Shown one piece after another: positions 49,799 through 57,628 of a DNA stretch of 64,000 nucleotides. The stretch spans positions 62,001 through 126,000 of the forward strand of contig NZ_NPFY01000019.1 of NCBI RefSeq assembly GCF_002259415.1, in the 5' to 3' direction. Under the pieces are notes generated by a model. It was not told where the DNA came from. It saw only the letters and a list, made by a program, of their open reading frames with translations, and did no database searches. The stretch is from Rhodococcus sp. 14-2470-1b (GTDB lineage Bacteria; Actinomycetota; Actinomycetes; Mycobacteriales; Mycobacteriaceae). Within the stretch, counting starts at the first letter, position 1. Each line of letters starts with the position of its first letter. The translations under genes and the position numbers were made by a program.

Positions 49799-51033
49799 GC
49801 GGACATCGAGCGACGAACGCCTGGCGTGAACGTTGCAGGGAGCGAACGGAATCCCACGTTGACGCCCTGCCGGATGTAGCGCTGCATCTTGGACTCGTCG
49901 ATGGCGAAGTCCGGCATGCGTTCGAGAATCTGGCCGATGAGTGAACACGCCATCGCCCGGCCCAGATGCGAACCGGCGCAACGATGTACCCCCAACCCGA
50001 AAGCCGTGTGCCGGTTGGGCCAGCGCTCGATGTCCAGTTCGTCGGGGTTCTCGAATCCGGCGGCCTCGTCGCGGTTTGCCGACGCCCAGGACAGAAGAAC
50101 ACGGTCGCCCTCACGCATCGGGCACCCCTTGAACTCGATGTCCTGGGTGACGGTGCGGGCAAGTGCCTGAGTGGGGGAGAAATACCGAAGAAACTCCTCG
50201 ACCGCGTGGTCGAGCAGGGACGGATCGTCGATCAGCTTCTGCCGAGCGTCATGATGCTGATGCAGCCAGACGAGAGCCTGGCTCACCAGTGATGCGGTAG
50301 TCCCGACGCCGCCGGAGATGAGCAACTCGACGATGGAGAAGACCTCGTCGTCGGTGATCGGGCGGTCGTCGATGGACTGCTGAACGAGGAAGCTGATGGC
50401 GTCGTCGGTGGGGCTTTCGCGGCGTGCGGCGATGGTCTCGTGCATCTGTGCGGAGCACGCGGGAAGGTCCACCTCGACGGCCTGCTTGAACTCCGGGCTG
50501 TCCTGAGGAGATGCGAGAGTTGCTCGGTGCGCGGAGGAGTAGCGACGCCACTCGTCGGTGGGAATTCCCAGCCAGTCGATCGTGACGATCGACGGCACCC
50601 CGATGATGTCCGAGAAGTCGCACTCGCCTGCTTCGATCACCTCGTCGATGAACCAGGTCGTGTAGTGCGCGATCATGTCCGTCATCCGGCCGACGGCGGC
50701 GGGCGCGGTGATCAGGTTGACGATCTTGCGATACTTCCGGAACTCCGGTGGATCGAGCTCGATCGGGATGTGCTGATGCATAGGGGTCTTGGGGATGACC
50801 ACCGACAGTCCGTCGCCACCGGAGGGGGTCCTGCGTGAAGTGAAGATGTCGTCGTTGCGGGCGGCCTCGAAGACTGCGTCGTATCCGGCGAGAACCCAGT
50901 AGCCTCCGTTGGCCTCACTCCATGCAATGTCGTGCTTGGACCGAAACTTGCTGTAAGAACCGATCGGGTCAGCGGAGTGCTCGGGCGAGTTGTGATCGAA
51001 ATGGGCTACTGGGCAACGTGACTGGTCGGTCAT
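49795..51033 (-). CDS. Cytochrome P450 (paralogue of 44156)
   Basis: A 412-aa P450 closely related to 44156-45433, with long identical stretches such as LSVVIPKTPMH and IPIELDPPEFRKYRKIVN. The haem loop is FGLGVHRCAGSHLG (Cys352), ExxR is EEFLRYF, and the I-helix is LISGGVGTTASLVS, again with Gly where most P450s have Asp or Glu. GGAGGGAG precedes ATG 51033. It has no ferredoxin gene of its own and presumably shares the one at 43802. It is first in a P450-SDR-lactonase unit. Confidence 0.92.
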   Translation of the reverse strand: MTDQSRCPVAHFDHNSPEHSADPIGSYSKFRSKHDIAWSEANGGYWVLAGYDAVFEAARNDDIFTSRRTPSGGDGLSVVIPKTPMHQHIPIELDPPEFRKYRKIVNLITAPAAVGRMTDMIAHYTTWFIDEVIEAGECDFSDIIGVPSIVTIDWLGIPTDEWRRYSSAHRATLASPQDSPEFKQAVEVDLPACSAQMHETIAARRESPTDDAISFLVQQSIDDRPITDDEVFSIVELLISGGVGTTASLVSQALVWLHQHHDARQKLIDDPSLLDHAVEEFLRYFSPTQALARTVTQDIEFKGCPMREGDRVLLSWASANRDEAAGFENPDELDIERWPNRHTAFGLGVHRCAGSHLGRAMACSLIGQILERMPDFAIDESKMQRYIRQGVNVGFRSLPATFTPGVRRSMSA

Positions 51034-51059
51034 GGTTGCTCCCTCCGCGCTTGTGACCG

Positions 51060-51095
51060 TTGACACAACCAGGCTACACCAATACCGTGCTAATC
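51060..51095 (+). promoter_or_regulatory. Predicted promoter of a leaderless mRNA
   Basis: TTGACA (51060-51065), a 17-bp spacer and TACCGT (51083-51088) precede the ATG at 51096 by seven bases, so transcription would start at or next to the ATG itself. There is no ribosome site upstream of that ATG, which fits leaderless translation, common in actinobacteria. TAATCATGCGCA (51091-51102) overlaps the start. Confidence 0.6.
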
Positions 51096-52697
51096 ATGCG
51101 CACTAATACGAGATGTTCTCACGACGCGATCATCGTGGGCGCTGGCTTCTCCGGCCTCTACCTGCTGTGGAAGCTCAGAGGCCAAGGCCTGAACGTCCAT
51201 CTCTTCGAGGCAGGCGACGACGTAGGAGGAACCTGGTTCTGGAACCGGTATCCAGGTGCGCGGTGCGACGTCGAGAGCGTCGACTACTCGTTCTCGTTCG
51301 ACGACGAGTTGCAGCAGGAGTGGAAGTGGAAAGAGCGATATCCGGCGCAGCCCGAGATCTTCGAGTACCTACAGCACGTTGCAGATCGATTCGATCTCCG
51401 ACGCGACATCTCGCTGACAACGCGAGTGCGGTCGGCGCGGTACGACGAGGACACGCGGACCTGGACGGTATACGCCGACGGAGCGGGGGTCACGACGCAG
51501 TTTCTGATCATGGCAACGGGGTGTCTGTCGGTTCCTCAGACGCCGAACATCCCTGGGCTGGAATGCTTTGCAGGCAGGACCTACCACACCGGAGACTGGC
51601 CCAAGGAGGGGGTCGATTTCAGCGGCAAGCGCGTAGCGGTGATCGGCACGGGGTCGTCGGGCATTCAGCTCATTCCGGAGGTCGCGATGGTCGCTGAACA
51701 CCTGACCGTGCTGCAACGTACGGCGAGTTTCTCGGTGCCGGCGCTCAACGGGCCGCTCGACCCCGAGTTCGAGCGCGAGGTAAAGGCAAACTATCCCGAG
51801 CGTAGGCGTCGGGCGCGTGCGTCGTCGGCCGGTGTCGAGCGTGGAGACAACGAGCAGAACGCGCTGGATGTGCCCTACGAAGATCGGGTGAAAGAGTTCG
51901 ACGGGCGATGGGGCAAAGGTGGATTCGCCCTCTTGGGTGCCTATCAGGACCTGATGCTCACCGACGAGGCGAACGACACCGTCGCCGATTATGTCCGGGA
52001 CAAGATTCGCGCCACTGTCGAGGACCCTGATACTGCCGAATCGTTGATCCCGCGCGGTTACCCGCTGGGTGCCAAGCGAATCTGCGTCGACACGAACTAC
52101 TTCGAAACCTACAACCGAGGCAATGTCACCTTGGTGGATCTACGGAAATCACCACTGGAATCGATCACTCCCGCGGGAGCGCGTACCGGAGATGCGGAGT
52201 ACGAGTTCGACGTGCTCTGCCTCGCCACCGGATTCGACGCCATGACCGGTGCTCTCGATCGTATCGACATCACCGGCGTCGGCGGCGAGACGCTGAAGAA
52301 CAAGTGGCAGCACGGACCGACCACCTACCTGGGCCTCGGTGTCGCAGGCTTCCCGAATCTGCTTCTCATTGCCGGATCGGGCAGCCCGTCCGTGCTGGCG
52401 AACATGGTCACCGCCATCGAGCAACACGTCGAATGGGCGGCGGAACTACTGGGTTACATGAGCTCTCACGGATACGACACCATCGAACCCGCCCAGGAAG
52501 CAGAGGACGGCTGGGTGGCGCACGTCAACGAGATGGCGTCGTACACGGTGTTTCCGAAGGCCGCCTCGTGGTACATGGGAGCCAACATTCCGGGGAAACC
52601 GCAGATCTTCATGCCCTATGTCGGCGGCTGCGTGGAGTACGAGAAGAAGTGCAACGAGGTCGCCGAGAAAGGCTACTCAGGGTTCGTCCTTCGTTGA
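51096..52697 (+). CDS. Flavin monooxygenase, Baeyer-Villiger type
   Basis: A 533-aa class B flavoprotein monooxygenase. Two Rossmann motifs (VGAGFSG and VIGTGSSG) flank FAGRTYHTGDWP, the FxGxxxHxxxW(P/D) fingerprint of type I Baeyer-Villiger monooxygenases; DVGGTWFWNRYPGARCD is also typical. It uses FAD, NADPH and O2 to insert oxygen next to a ketone, turning cyclic ketones into lactones. It is divergent from a P450-SDR-lactonase unit that would supply the ketone and remove the lactone. The ATG is chosen from the leaderless promoter; a TTG at 51060 falls in the -35 box. Confidence 0.92.
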   Translation: MRTNTRCSHDAIIVGAGFSGLYLLWKLRGQGLNVHLFEAGDDVGGTWFWNRYPGARCDVESVDYSFSFDDELQQEWKWKERYPAQPEIFEYLQHVADRFDLRRDISLTTRVRSARYDEDTRTWTVYADGAGVTTQFLIMATGCLSVPQTPNIPGLECFAGRTYHTGDWPKEGVDFSGKRVAVIGTGSSGIQLIPEVAMVAEHLTVLQRTASFSVPALNGPLDPEFEREVKANYPERRRRARASSAGVERGDNEQNALDVPYEDRVKEFDGRWGKGGFALLGAYQDLMLTDEANDTVADYVRDKIRATVEDPDTAESLIPRGYPLGAKRICVDTNYFETYNRGNVTLVDLRKSPLESITPAGARTGDAEYEFDVLCLATGFDAMTGALDRIDITGVGGETLKNKWQHGPTTYLGLGVAGFPNLLLIAGSGSPSVLANMVTAIEQHVEWAAELLGYMSSHGYDTIEPAQEAEDGWVAHVNEMASYTVFPKAASWYMGANIPGKPQIFMPYVGGCVEYEKKCNEVAEKGYSGFVLR

Positions 52698-52701
52698 TGT
52701 G

Positions 52702-52746
52702 CCCGTGAGTGGTTCTACACAAGTGCTGTGCAGAACTACTCACGGG
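52702..52746. terminator. Bidirectional terminator hairpin
   Basis: CCCGTGAGTGGTTCT (52702-52716) pairs with AGAACTACTCACGGG (52732-52746), 15 bp with one G-U pair, loop 15 bases. It follows the monooxygenase stop by 4 bp and the convergent reductase stop by 12 bp, marking the right end of the catabolic island. Confidence 0.8.
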
Positions 52747-52758
52747 AACGCAACGTGC

Positions 52759-54156
52759 TCATTCCTTCGACGCGGCGACCATCTCTTCGCGTTCGACGAC
52801 CTTGACGCGTTCGCGGCCTTCGGGTTCGCCGAGGGAGCGTTCGTGGGCGTCGAGGCGGTACCAGCCGTCCCAGGTGGTGAAGGGGACCTTCTTGTCTTCG
52901 AGGAACGTGGTGACCGCGTCGAGTTCGGGGTCGGTGGCGCCGGTGAAGCCGGGTGCGTCCTCGAGGAGGTTGGCGACGGTTTCGTTGGCGTCGCCCTTGG
53001 TGTGACCGATCAGGCCGACGGGTCCACGCTTGATCCAGCCGGTGACGTAGGTGGCCGGGACCGGGGTGGTCGAGGACGGGGATTGGCCGGGAGTGGAGTC
53101 TGCGGAATGACCCGGTGAGGCAAGTACGCGGCCTGCTTCGTTGGGGATGGTGCCGGCTTGGTCGTCGAAGGGGAGTTGGGCGATGTTCTGGGAGAGGTAG
53201 CCGACGGCGCGGTAGACCGCTTGGACGTCCCAGTCGTTGTAGGTGCCGGTGCCGCGGACGTTGCCGGTGCCGTCGAGTTCGGTGCGTTCGGTGCGTAGTC
53301 CGACGACTTTGCCGTTCTCGCCGAGGATTTCGGTGGGGGATTCGAAGAAGTGCAGGAACAGTTTGTGGGGGCGGTTGCCGACATCGCGGATGGCCCAGTC
53401 CTGCAGGGTGTTGGCGACCATGTCGACCTGCTTGGATCCGCGGCGGGCGGCTTCGGAGCCTTCGTCGTAGTCGATGTCCTCGGGGGCGACGATGACCTCG
53501 ATGTTGGGGGAGTGGTCGAGTTCGCGGAGTTCGAGGGGGGTGAACTTGGCTTGCGCGGGTCCGCGGCGTCCGAAGACGTGGACTTCGAGGGCCTTGTTGG
53601 CTTTGAGGCCTTCGTAGACGTTGGCAGGGATTTCGGTGGGGAGGAGTTCGTCGCCGGTCTTGGCGAGGACGCGGGCGACGTCGAGGGCGACGTTGCCGAC
53701 GCCGAGGACGGCGACTTTCTCGGCCTCGAGGGGCCAGGTGCGGGGGACGTCGGGGTGGCCGTCGTACCAGGAGACGAAGTCGGCGGCGCCGTAGCTGCCG
53801 TCGAGGTCGATGCCGGGGATGTTCAGTGCGCGGTCGGCGTTGGCGCCGGTGGAGAAGATGACGGCGTCGTAGAAGCGGCGCAGGTCGTCGAGGGTGATGT
53901 CGGTGCCGTAGTCGATGTTGCCGAGCAGGCGGACCTGGGGCTTGTCGAGGACCTTGTGCAGGGCGGTGATGATGCCTTTGATGCGGGGGTGGTCCGGTGC
54001 GACGCCGTAGCGGATGAGGCCGAAGGGTGCGGGCATGCGCTCGAACAGGTCGATACTGACATCTGTGTCGGACTTCATGAGTGCGTCGGCGGCGTAGATG
54101 CCTGCGGGTCCGGCGCCGACGATGGCGACGCGGAGTGGACGAGTCTGATCGGTCAT
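52759..54156 (-). CDS. fprA: Ferredoxin-NADP+ reductase, adrenodoxin-reductase type (FprA-like)
   Basis: A 465-aa flavoenzyme that exchanges electrons between NADPH and ferredoxins. The FAD motif VAIVGAGPAGIYAADAL, GLIRYGVAPDHPRIKG, the NADP motif VLGVGNVALDVARVL and the C-terminal TGWIKRGPVGLIGHTKGDAN match mycobacterial FprA. Codons end strongly in C or G, much more than in the catabolic island, as expected for a well-expressed core gene. ATG 54156 is preferred to an upstream ATG at 54195. It lies next to sulfur genes, and reduced ferredoxin is needed by sulfite reductase, so a sulfur link is possible. Confidence 0.88.
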   Translation of the reverse strand: MTDQTRPLRVAIVGAGPAGIYAADALMKSDTDVSIDLFERMPAPFGLIRYGVAPDHPRIKGIITALHKVLDKPQVRLLGNIDYGTDITLDDLRRFYDAVIFSTGANADRALNIPGIDLDGSYGAADFVSWYDGHPDVPRTWPLEAEKVAVLGVGNVALDVARVLAKTGDELLPTEIPANVYEGLKANKALEVHVFGRRGPAQAKFTPLELRELDHSPNIEVIVAPEDIDYDEGSEAARRGSKQVDMVANTLQDWAIRDVGNRPHKLFLHFFESPTEILGENGKVVGLRTERTELDGTGNVRGTGTYNDWDVQAVYRAVGYLSQNIAQLPFDDQAGTIPNEAGRVLASPGHSADSTPGQSPSSTTPVPATYVTGWIKRGPVGLIGHTKGDANETVANLLEDAPGFTGATDPELDAVTTFLEDKKVPFTTWDGWYRLDAHERSLGEPEGRERVKVVEREEMVAASKE

Positions 54157-54321
54157 GTGCAGCGAACTACCTTCGTCGAGGGCATGTACGGACACCCCAG
54201 CATAAATTAAGTGTTACCTGATCTGGGCTGGTGGTCGTCACTCAAGGCTACGTCGCACTCCGGGCACACTCCAAGGCATCCGGACTTGAGCTATTTCCCG
54301 GTTTCAGGTAGGAATTGCATC

Positions 54322-54396
54322 ATGCAGACGACATTCCTGGTCCGGCGAATCGCCCTGGACCTTTGTCGTACCTGCACCACCATGTGTTGTCGGTGA
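54322..54396 (+). CDS. Cysteine-rich leader peptide (probable cysteine-responsive attenuator)
   Basis: A 24-codon frame (MQTTFLVRRIALDLC, ending TMCCR) starts at ATG 54322 after GTAGGA and contains four Cys codons, two adjacent just before the stop. It stands 145 bp upstream of the TauD-like sulfur gene. Short upstream frames ending in runs of Cys control sulfur genes in mycobacteria: a ribosome slowed by low cysteine changes the mRNA fold and frees the downstream ribosome site. The following 145 nt contain GC-rich pairing segments, including an 8-bp stem (54480-54487 with 54511-54518), and CCTC stretches that could mask the GAGGA of the next gene. Confidence 0.75.
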   Translation: MQTTFLVRRIALDLCRTCTTMCCR

Positions 54397-54541
54397 CCTC
54401 TCCCGCGCACCGGGCCCTCTGAGCGCCCTTCGCTTCTTTCGCCACACATCCAGTACGGCTGCACCGACCACGGTCTCGGCGCGGACGGGCCATGCGGCTC
54501 GCCGTCGAAACGTCCGCGGCCATCATGAATCGAGGACAGAC
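54397..54541 (+). promoter_or_regulatory. Untranslated spacer between leader peptide and TauD-like gene
   Basis: No gene is seen here. CGCGGACG (54480-54487) can pair with CGTCCGCG (54511-54518), and CCTCTC immediately after the leader stop could pair weakly with the GAGGA ribosome site at about 54531. A ribosome paused at the Cys codons would cover CCTCTC. The detailed switching structure was not computed. Confidence 0.45.
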
Positions 54542-55408
54542 ATGACCACTGTGGAAACCACGGTTTCACTCACGCTCGACAAGTTCGGCCCGAGTTTCGG
54601 TGCCGAGGTGATCGGGCTCGATGTGGCGTCGGCGTCCGATGCGCACATTCGAGCGGTGCGCGACGCACTGGTCGAGCACAAGGTTCTGGTACTGCGCGGG
54701 CAGTCCCTCGACGATGCGGGGCAGATCGATTTCGGTCGACGGCTCGGCGAGCTGACGGCGGGGCATCCGGTGCACGACAGTGGTCATGTCGCTGCCGAGG
54801 TCTATGCCCTCGACAGTCAGGACAACGGGTTCGCGGACATCTGGCACACGGACGTGACGTTCATGGAGCGTCCGCCGATGGGGTCGATTCTGCGGCCCGT
54901 CGTCCTCCCTCCGCACGGGGGTGACACCAACTGGGCGGACAGTCAGCTCGCCTACGAGTCGTTGGCTGCGCCGGTGCGGCAGATGATCGACCAGCTGACC
55001 GCGGTGCACGACGGTAACCGCGAGTTCGGCTACTACCTCGCGCAGAAGCGAGGAGGCAAGGGCAACGTCTGGGACGGCAAAGAGGTGACTGCGCTGGTAC
55101 CCGTCGAGCATCCGGTTGTTCGGGTGCACCCGGAGACCGGTCGCAAGGGCATTTTCGTCAACCCTGGTTTCACGTCGCACATCGTCGGTGTCTCCGAGGC
55201 GGAGAGTCGGGGCATCCTCGACTTCCTGTACGCGCATCTGACCAAGCCGGAGCACGTGGTGCGTCACCGCTGGCGTCTCGGTGACCTGGTGCTGTGGGAC
55301 AACCGGAGCACCTCGCACTACGCCAACCGTGATTACGGCACCGAGCACCGCAAGATGCACCGCATCACCCTGCGCGGCGACATTCCAGTCGGACCCCAGC
55401 AGCACTAG
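54542..55408 (+). CDS. TauD/TfdA-family 2-oxoglutarate dioxygenase (taurine or alkylsulfate dioxygenase)
   Basis: A 288-aa Fe(II)/2-oxoglutarate dioxygenase. Iron ligands are His102 and Asp104 in WHTDVTF and His259 in TSHYANRDYG; Arg270, eleven residues later, should bind 2-oxoglutarate as in TauD. Such enzymes release sulfite from taurine or sulfate from alkyl sulfates (AtsK, mycobacterial Rv3406), giving sulfur under starvation. The cysteine-codon leader upstream supports a sulfur role and distinguishes it from the herbicide-cleaving TfdA branch. Which sulfur compound is used cannot be read from the sequence. Confidence 0.87.
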   Translation: MTTVETTVSLTLDKFGPSFGAEVIGLDVASASDAHIRAVRDALVEHKVLVLRGQSLDDAGQIDFGRRLGELTAGHPVHDSGHVAAEVYALDSQDNGFADIWHTDVTFMERPPMGSILRPVVLPPHGGDTNWADSQLAYESLAAPVRQMIDQLTAVHDGNREFGYYLAQKRGGKGNVWDGKEVTALVPVEHPVVRVHPETGRKGIFVNPGFTSHIVGVSEAESRGILDFLYAHLTKPEHVVRHRWRLGDLVLWDNRSTSHYANRDYGTEHRKMHRITLRGDIPVGPQQH

Positions 55409-55437
55409 AGGTTTGCCGGGCGGGGAAGATTGTCGCC

Positions 55438-55965
55438 ATGGCGTCGTGGCGTGAACGTAGGCAACAGTGGGTCGACAGTCGTGAGGAAGCGCAGAACAAC
55501 GCGTCTGCAGCAGCTGCCGCGTCGGGTGAACGCCGCCCGCCGAACGCGTGGCCGTTTCTGATCGCCGTCGGCATCGTCGTCGTGCTGCTCGCCGGAATCT
55601 TTCTCGCGGCTCGGTTCGCTCCCGCCGAGGACAACGTCACTCAGGCTCAGTTGCTCACCGACAGCATCACCGAGTTCGTCGACGCCCAGAACGAGGGCGA
55701 CGCCGACGCTCTGCGCGCCGTCACCTGTGACGAGCAGGTGAGCAGCCTCGTCACCGGGTCCGATCAGGACTACACCGACGCTCGGGTTGCCGATGTGGAG
55801 GAGAACGGCAAACTTGTGGTCGACGGGGCTCCCAGTGAGTACGAGATCAACGGTGACCGCGGGGTCGTCACGGTGCCGACGAAGTTCGAGAAGACCGGGG
55901 CTACGTCGAGCGAGGTGTGGAAGTTCGTCCGCGTCGACGACAAATGGCTGGTGTGCAACGTATGA
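55438..55965 (+). CDS. Membrane-anchored protein of unknown function
   Basis: A 175-aa protein. A charged N-terminal part (ASWRERRQQWVDSREEAQ) is followed by an Ala-rich linker, one membrane segment (AWPFLIAVGIVVVLLAGIF, about residues 37-55) and an extracytoplasmic domain with an NTF2-like pattern (LLTDSITEFVDAQNEGDADAL, RVDDKWLVCNV). It resembles the single-pass, SnoaL-like tail proteins common in mycobacteria and Rhodococcus, but I recognise no named family. It lies 29 bp after the dioxygenase gene and 12 bp before the rhodanese gene. Confidence 0.78.
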   Translation: MASWRERRQQWVDSREEAQNNASAAAAASGERRPPNAWPFLIAVGIVVVLLAGIFLAARFAPAEDNVTQAQLLTDSITEFVDAQNEGDADALRAVTCDEQVSSLVTGSDQDYTDARVADVEENGKLVVDGAPSEYEINGDRGVVTVPTKFEKTGATSSEVWKFVRVDDKWLVCNV

Positions 55966-55977
55966 AAGGCTTGATCC

Positions 55978-56391
55978 GTGACTTACGCAGGTGACATAAC
56001 CCCGGAGGCGGCCTGGGAGCTGCTTCGTGACAACCCCGAGGCAGTTCTGGTCGACGTCCGCACGCACGCCGAGTGGCAGTACGTCGGCGTCCCGGACACG
56101 TCGTCGATCGAGCGGCCCACTCACCTGATCGAGTGGGTGAGCTACCCGAACGGCGCGCGGAACGAGAATTTCGTCGATCAGCTGAAGGAAGCCGGTGTCG
56201 ACGGCGAACGCCCGGTGGTGTTCCTGTGCCGCTCCGGTCAGCGTTCCATCGGTGCGGCGGAGGCCGCGACGGCCGCGGGTATCGGCCCGTCCTACAACGT
56301 GCTCGACGGTTTCGAGGGTGCAACCGACGCCGACGGTCACCGCGGCGTCGTCGGGTGGCGTGCAGTGGGACTTCCGTGGAGGCAGCAGTGA
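55978..56391 (+). CDS. Rhodanese-like domain protein
   Basis: A 137-aa single rhodanese domain. The active-site loop FLCRSGQRSIGAAEA contains the catalytic Cys in a CRSGxRS loop, and VLVDVRTHAEWQYVG is the usual N-terminal motif. It can carry persulfide sulfur. It starts at GTG 55978 and overlaps the metZ start by 4 bp. Mycobacteria show the same pair (Rv0390-Rv0391), suggesting it hands sulfide or persulfide to MetZ or removes excess. Confidence 0.88.
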   Translation: MTYAGDITPEAAWELLRDNPEAVLVDVRTHAEWQYVGVPDTSSIERPTHLIEWVSYPNGARNENFVDQLKEAGVDGERPVVFLCRSGQRSIGAAEAATAAGIGPSYNVLDGFEGATDADGHRGVVGWRAVGLPWRQQ

Positions 56392-57626
56392 GCGAGCAGA
56401 GGATTCCGGGCCTGCCCAAGGGCGGAGGCTTCGACAAGAAGCTGCCTGACGGTGTGGGGCAGGGAACGCTGGGTGTTCGCGGCGGGTTGATGAGGTCCGG
56501 GTTCGACGAGAATGCGGAAGCGTTGTATCTGTCGTCGGGCTTCGTCTACGAGAGCGCAGGTGCGGCCGAGCAGGCGTTCACCGGGGAGATCGATCATTTC
56601 GTCTACTCGCGGTACGGCAATCCGACGGTCAAGATGTTCGAGGAGCGACTGCGGTTGATCGAGGGCGCCGAGGCGTGCTTCGGTACCTCCAGCGGTATGT
56701 CGGCGGTGTTCACGGCCCTCGGTGCGCTGTTGAAGGCGGGTGACCGTCTGGTGGCTGCGCGCAGCTTGTTCGGTTCGTGCTTCGTGGTGTGCAACGAGAT
56801 CCTCCCGCGGTGGGGCGTCGAGACCGTGTTCGTCGACGGTGAAGACAACGCGCAGTGGGAAGAGGCGCTGTCGGTACCGACGACTGCGGTGTTCTTCGAG
56901 ACGCCGTCGAACCCGATGCAGTCGCTGGTGGACGTCAGGCGTGTGTCCGAGCTTGCTCACGCGGCGGGCGCAACGGTGGTGTTGGACAACGTGTTCGCGA
57001 CGCCGTTGCTGCAGAAGAGCTTGGAACTGGGTGCGGATGTGGTGGTGTATTCCGGCACCAAGCACATCGACGGCCAGGGACGTGTCCTCGGTGGTGCGAT
57101 TCTCGGTAGCAAGGAGTACATCGAGGGCCCGGTGCAGACGTTGATGCGTCATACCGGCCCTGCGCTGAGCCCGTTCAACGCGTGGACGCTGCTCAAGGGT
57201 CTCGAGACCATGCCGGTTCGGGTGCGTCATTCGACGCAGTCGGCGCTCGAGATCGCGACGTTCCTCGAATCCCATCCTGCGGTGTCGTGGGTGAAATACC
57301 CGTTCCTGGAGTCACATCCGCAGCACGAGCTGGCGAAGAGTCAGATGACGGGCGGCGGAACCGTCGTCACGTTCGAGCTCGCTGCTCCGGAGGGCGAAGG
57401 CAAGAAGCGTGCGTTCGAGTTGCTCGACGCTCTGCGTGTCGTCGACATCTCCAACAACCTCGGCGACTCGAAGACTCTCATCACGCACCCTGCGACCACG
57501 ACGCATCGCGCCATGGGGCCGGAAGGCCGTGCTGCAGTGGGTCTTTCCGACGGGGTCGTTCGTATCTCGATCGGCCTGGAGGACACCGAGGATCTCATCG
57601 CGGACCTGAAGCAGGCGCTCGGCTGA
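56388..57626 (+). CDS. metZ: O-succinylhomoserine sulfhydrylase
   Basis: A 412-aa PLP enzyme of the Cys/Met metabolism family, which makes homocysteine from O-succinyl- or O-acetylhomoserine and sulfide. The PLP Lys lies in VVYSGTKHIDGQGRVLGG, and YSRYGNPTVKMFEERL and ETPSNPMQSLVD are typical. The GTG start overlaps the rhodanese stop. The DGQGR after the Lys is the MetZ pattern. Gene order matches mycobacterial metZ. The convergent isochorismate synthase ends 2 bp away, without a visible terminator. Confidence 0.92.
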   Translation: MSEQRIPGLPKGGGFDKKLPDGVGQGTLGVRGGLMRSGFDENAEALYLSSGFVYESAGAAEQAFTGEIDHFVYSRYGNPTVKMFEERLRLIEGAEACFGTSSGMSAVFTALGALLKAGDRLVAARSLFGSCFVVCNEILPRWGVETVFVDGEDNAQWEEALSVPTTAVFFETPSNPMQSLVDVRRVSELAHAAGATVVLDNVFATPLLQKSLELGADVVVYSGTKHIDGQGRVLGGAILGSKEYIEGPVQTLMRHTGPALSPFNAWTLLKGLETMPVRVRHSTQSALEIATFLESHPAVSWVKYPFLESHPQHELAKSQMTGGGTVVTFELAAPEGEGKKRAFELLDALRVVDISNNLGDSKTLITHPATTTHRAMGPEGRAAVGLSDGVVRISIGLEDTEDLIADLKQALG

Positions 57627-57628
57627 GC

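Noticed and set aside
51060..51095. TTG at 51060 as start of the monooxygenase
   Set aside because: The codon lies in the -35 hexamer of a good promoter and the added residues are not part of the family N-terminus.
53350..54210. 286-codon plus-strand frame opposite the FprA-like gene
   Set aside because: It mirrors the strongly C/G-ending codons of the real gene, and its product is a low-complexity Gly/Val/Asp string. FprA motifs on the other strand are unequivocal.
55405..56340. 311-codon minus-strand frame opposite the membrane protein and rhodanese genes
   Set aside because: It spans two well-supported plus-strand genes and shows no recognisable domain.
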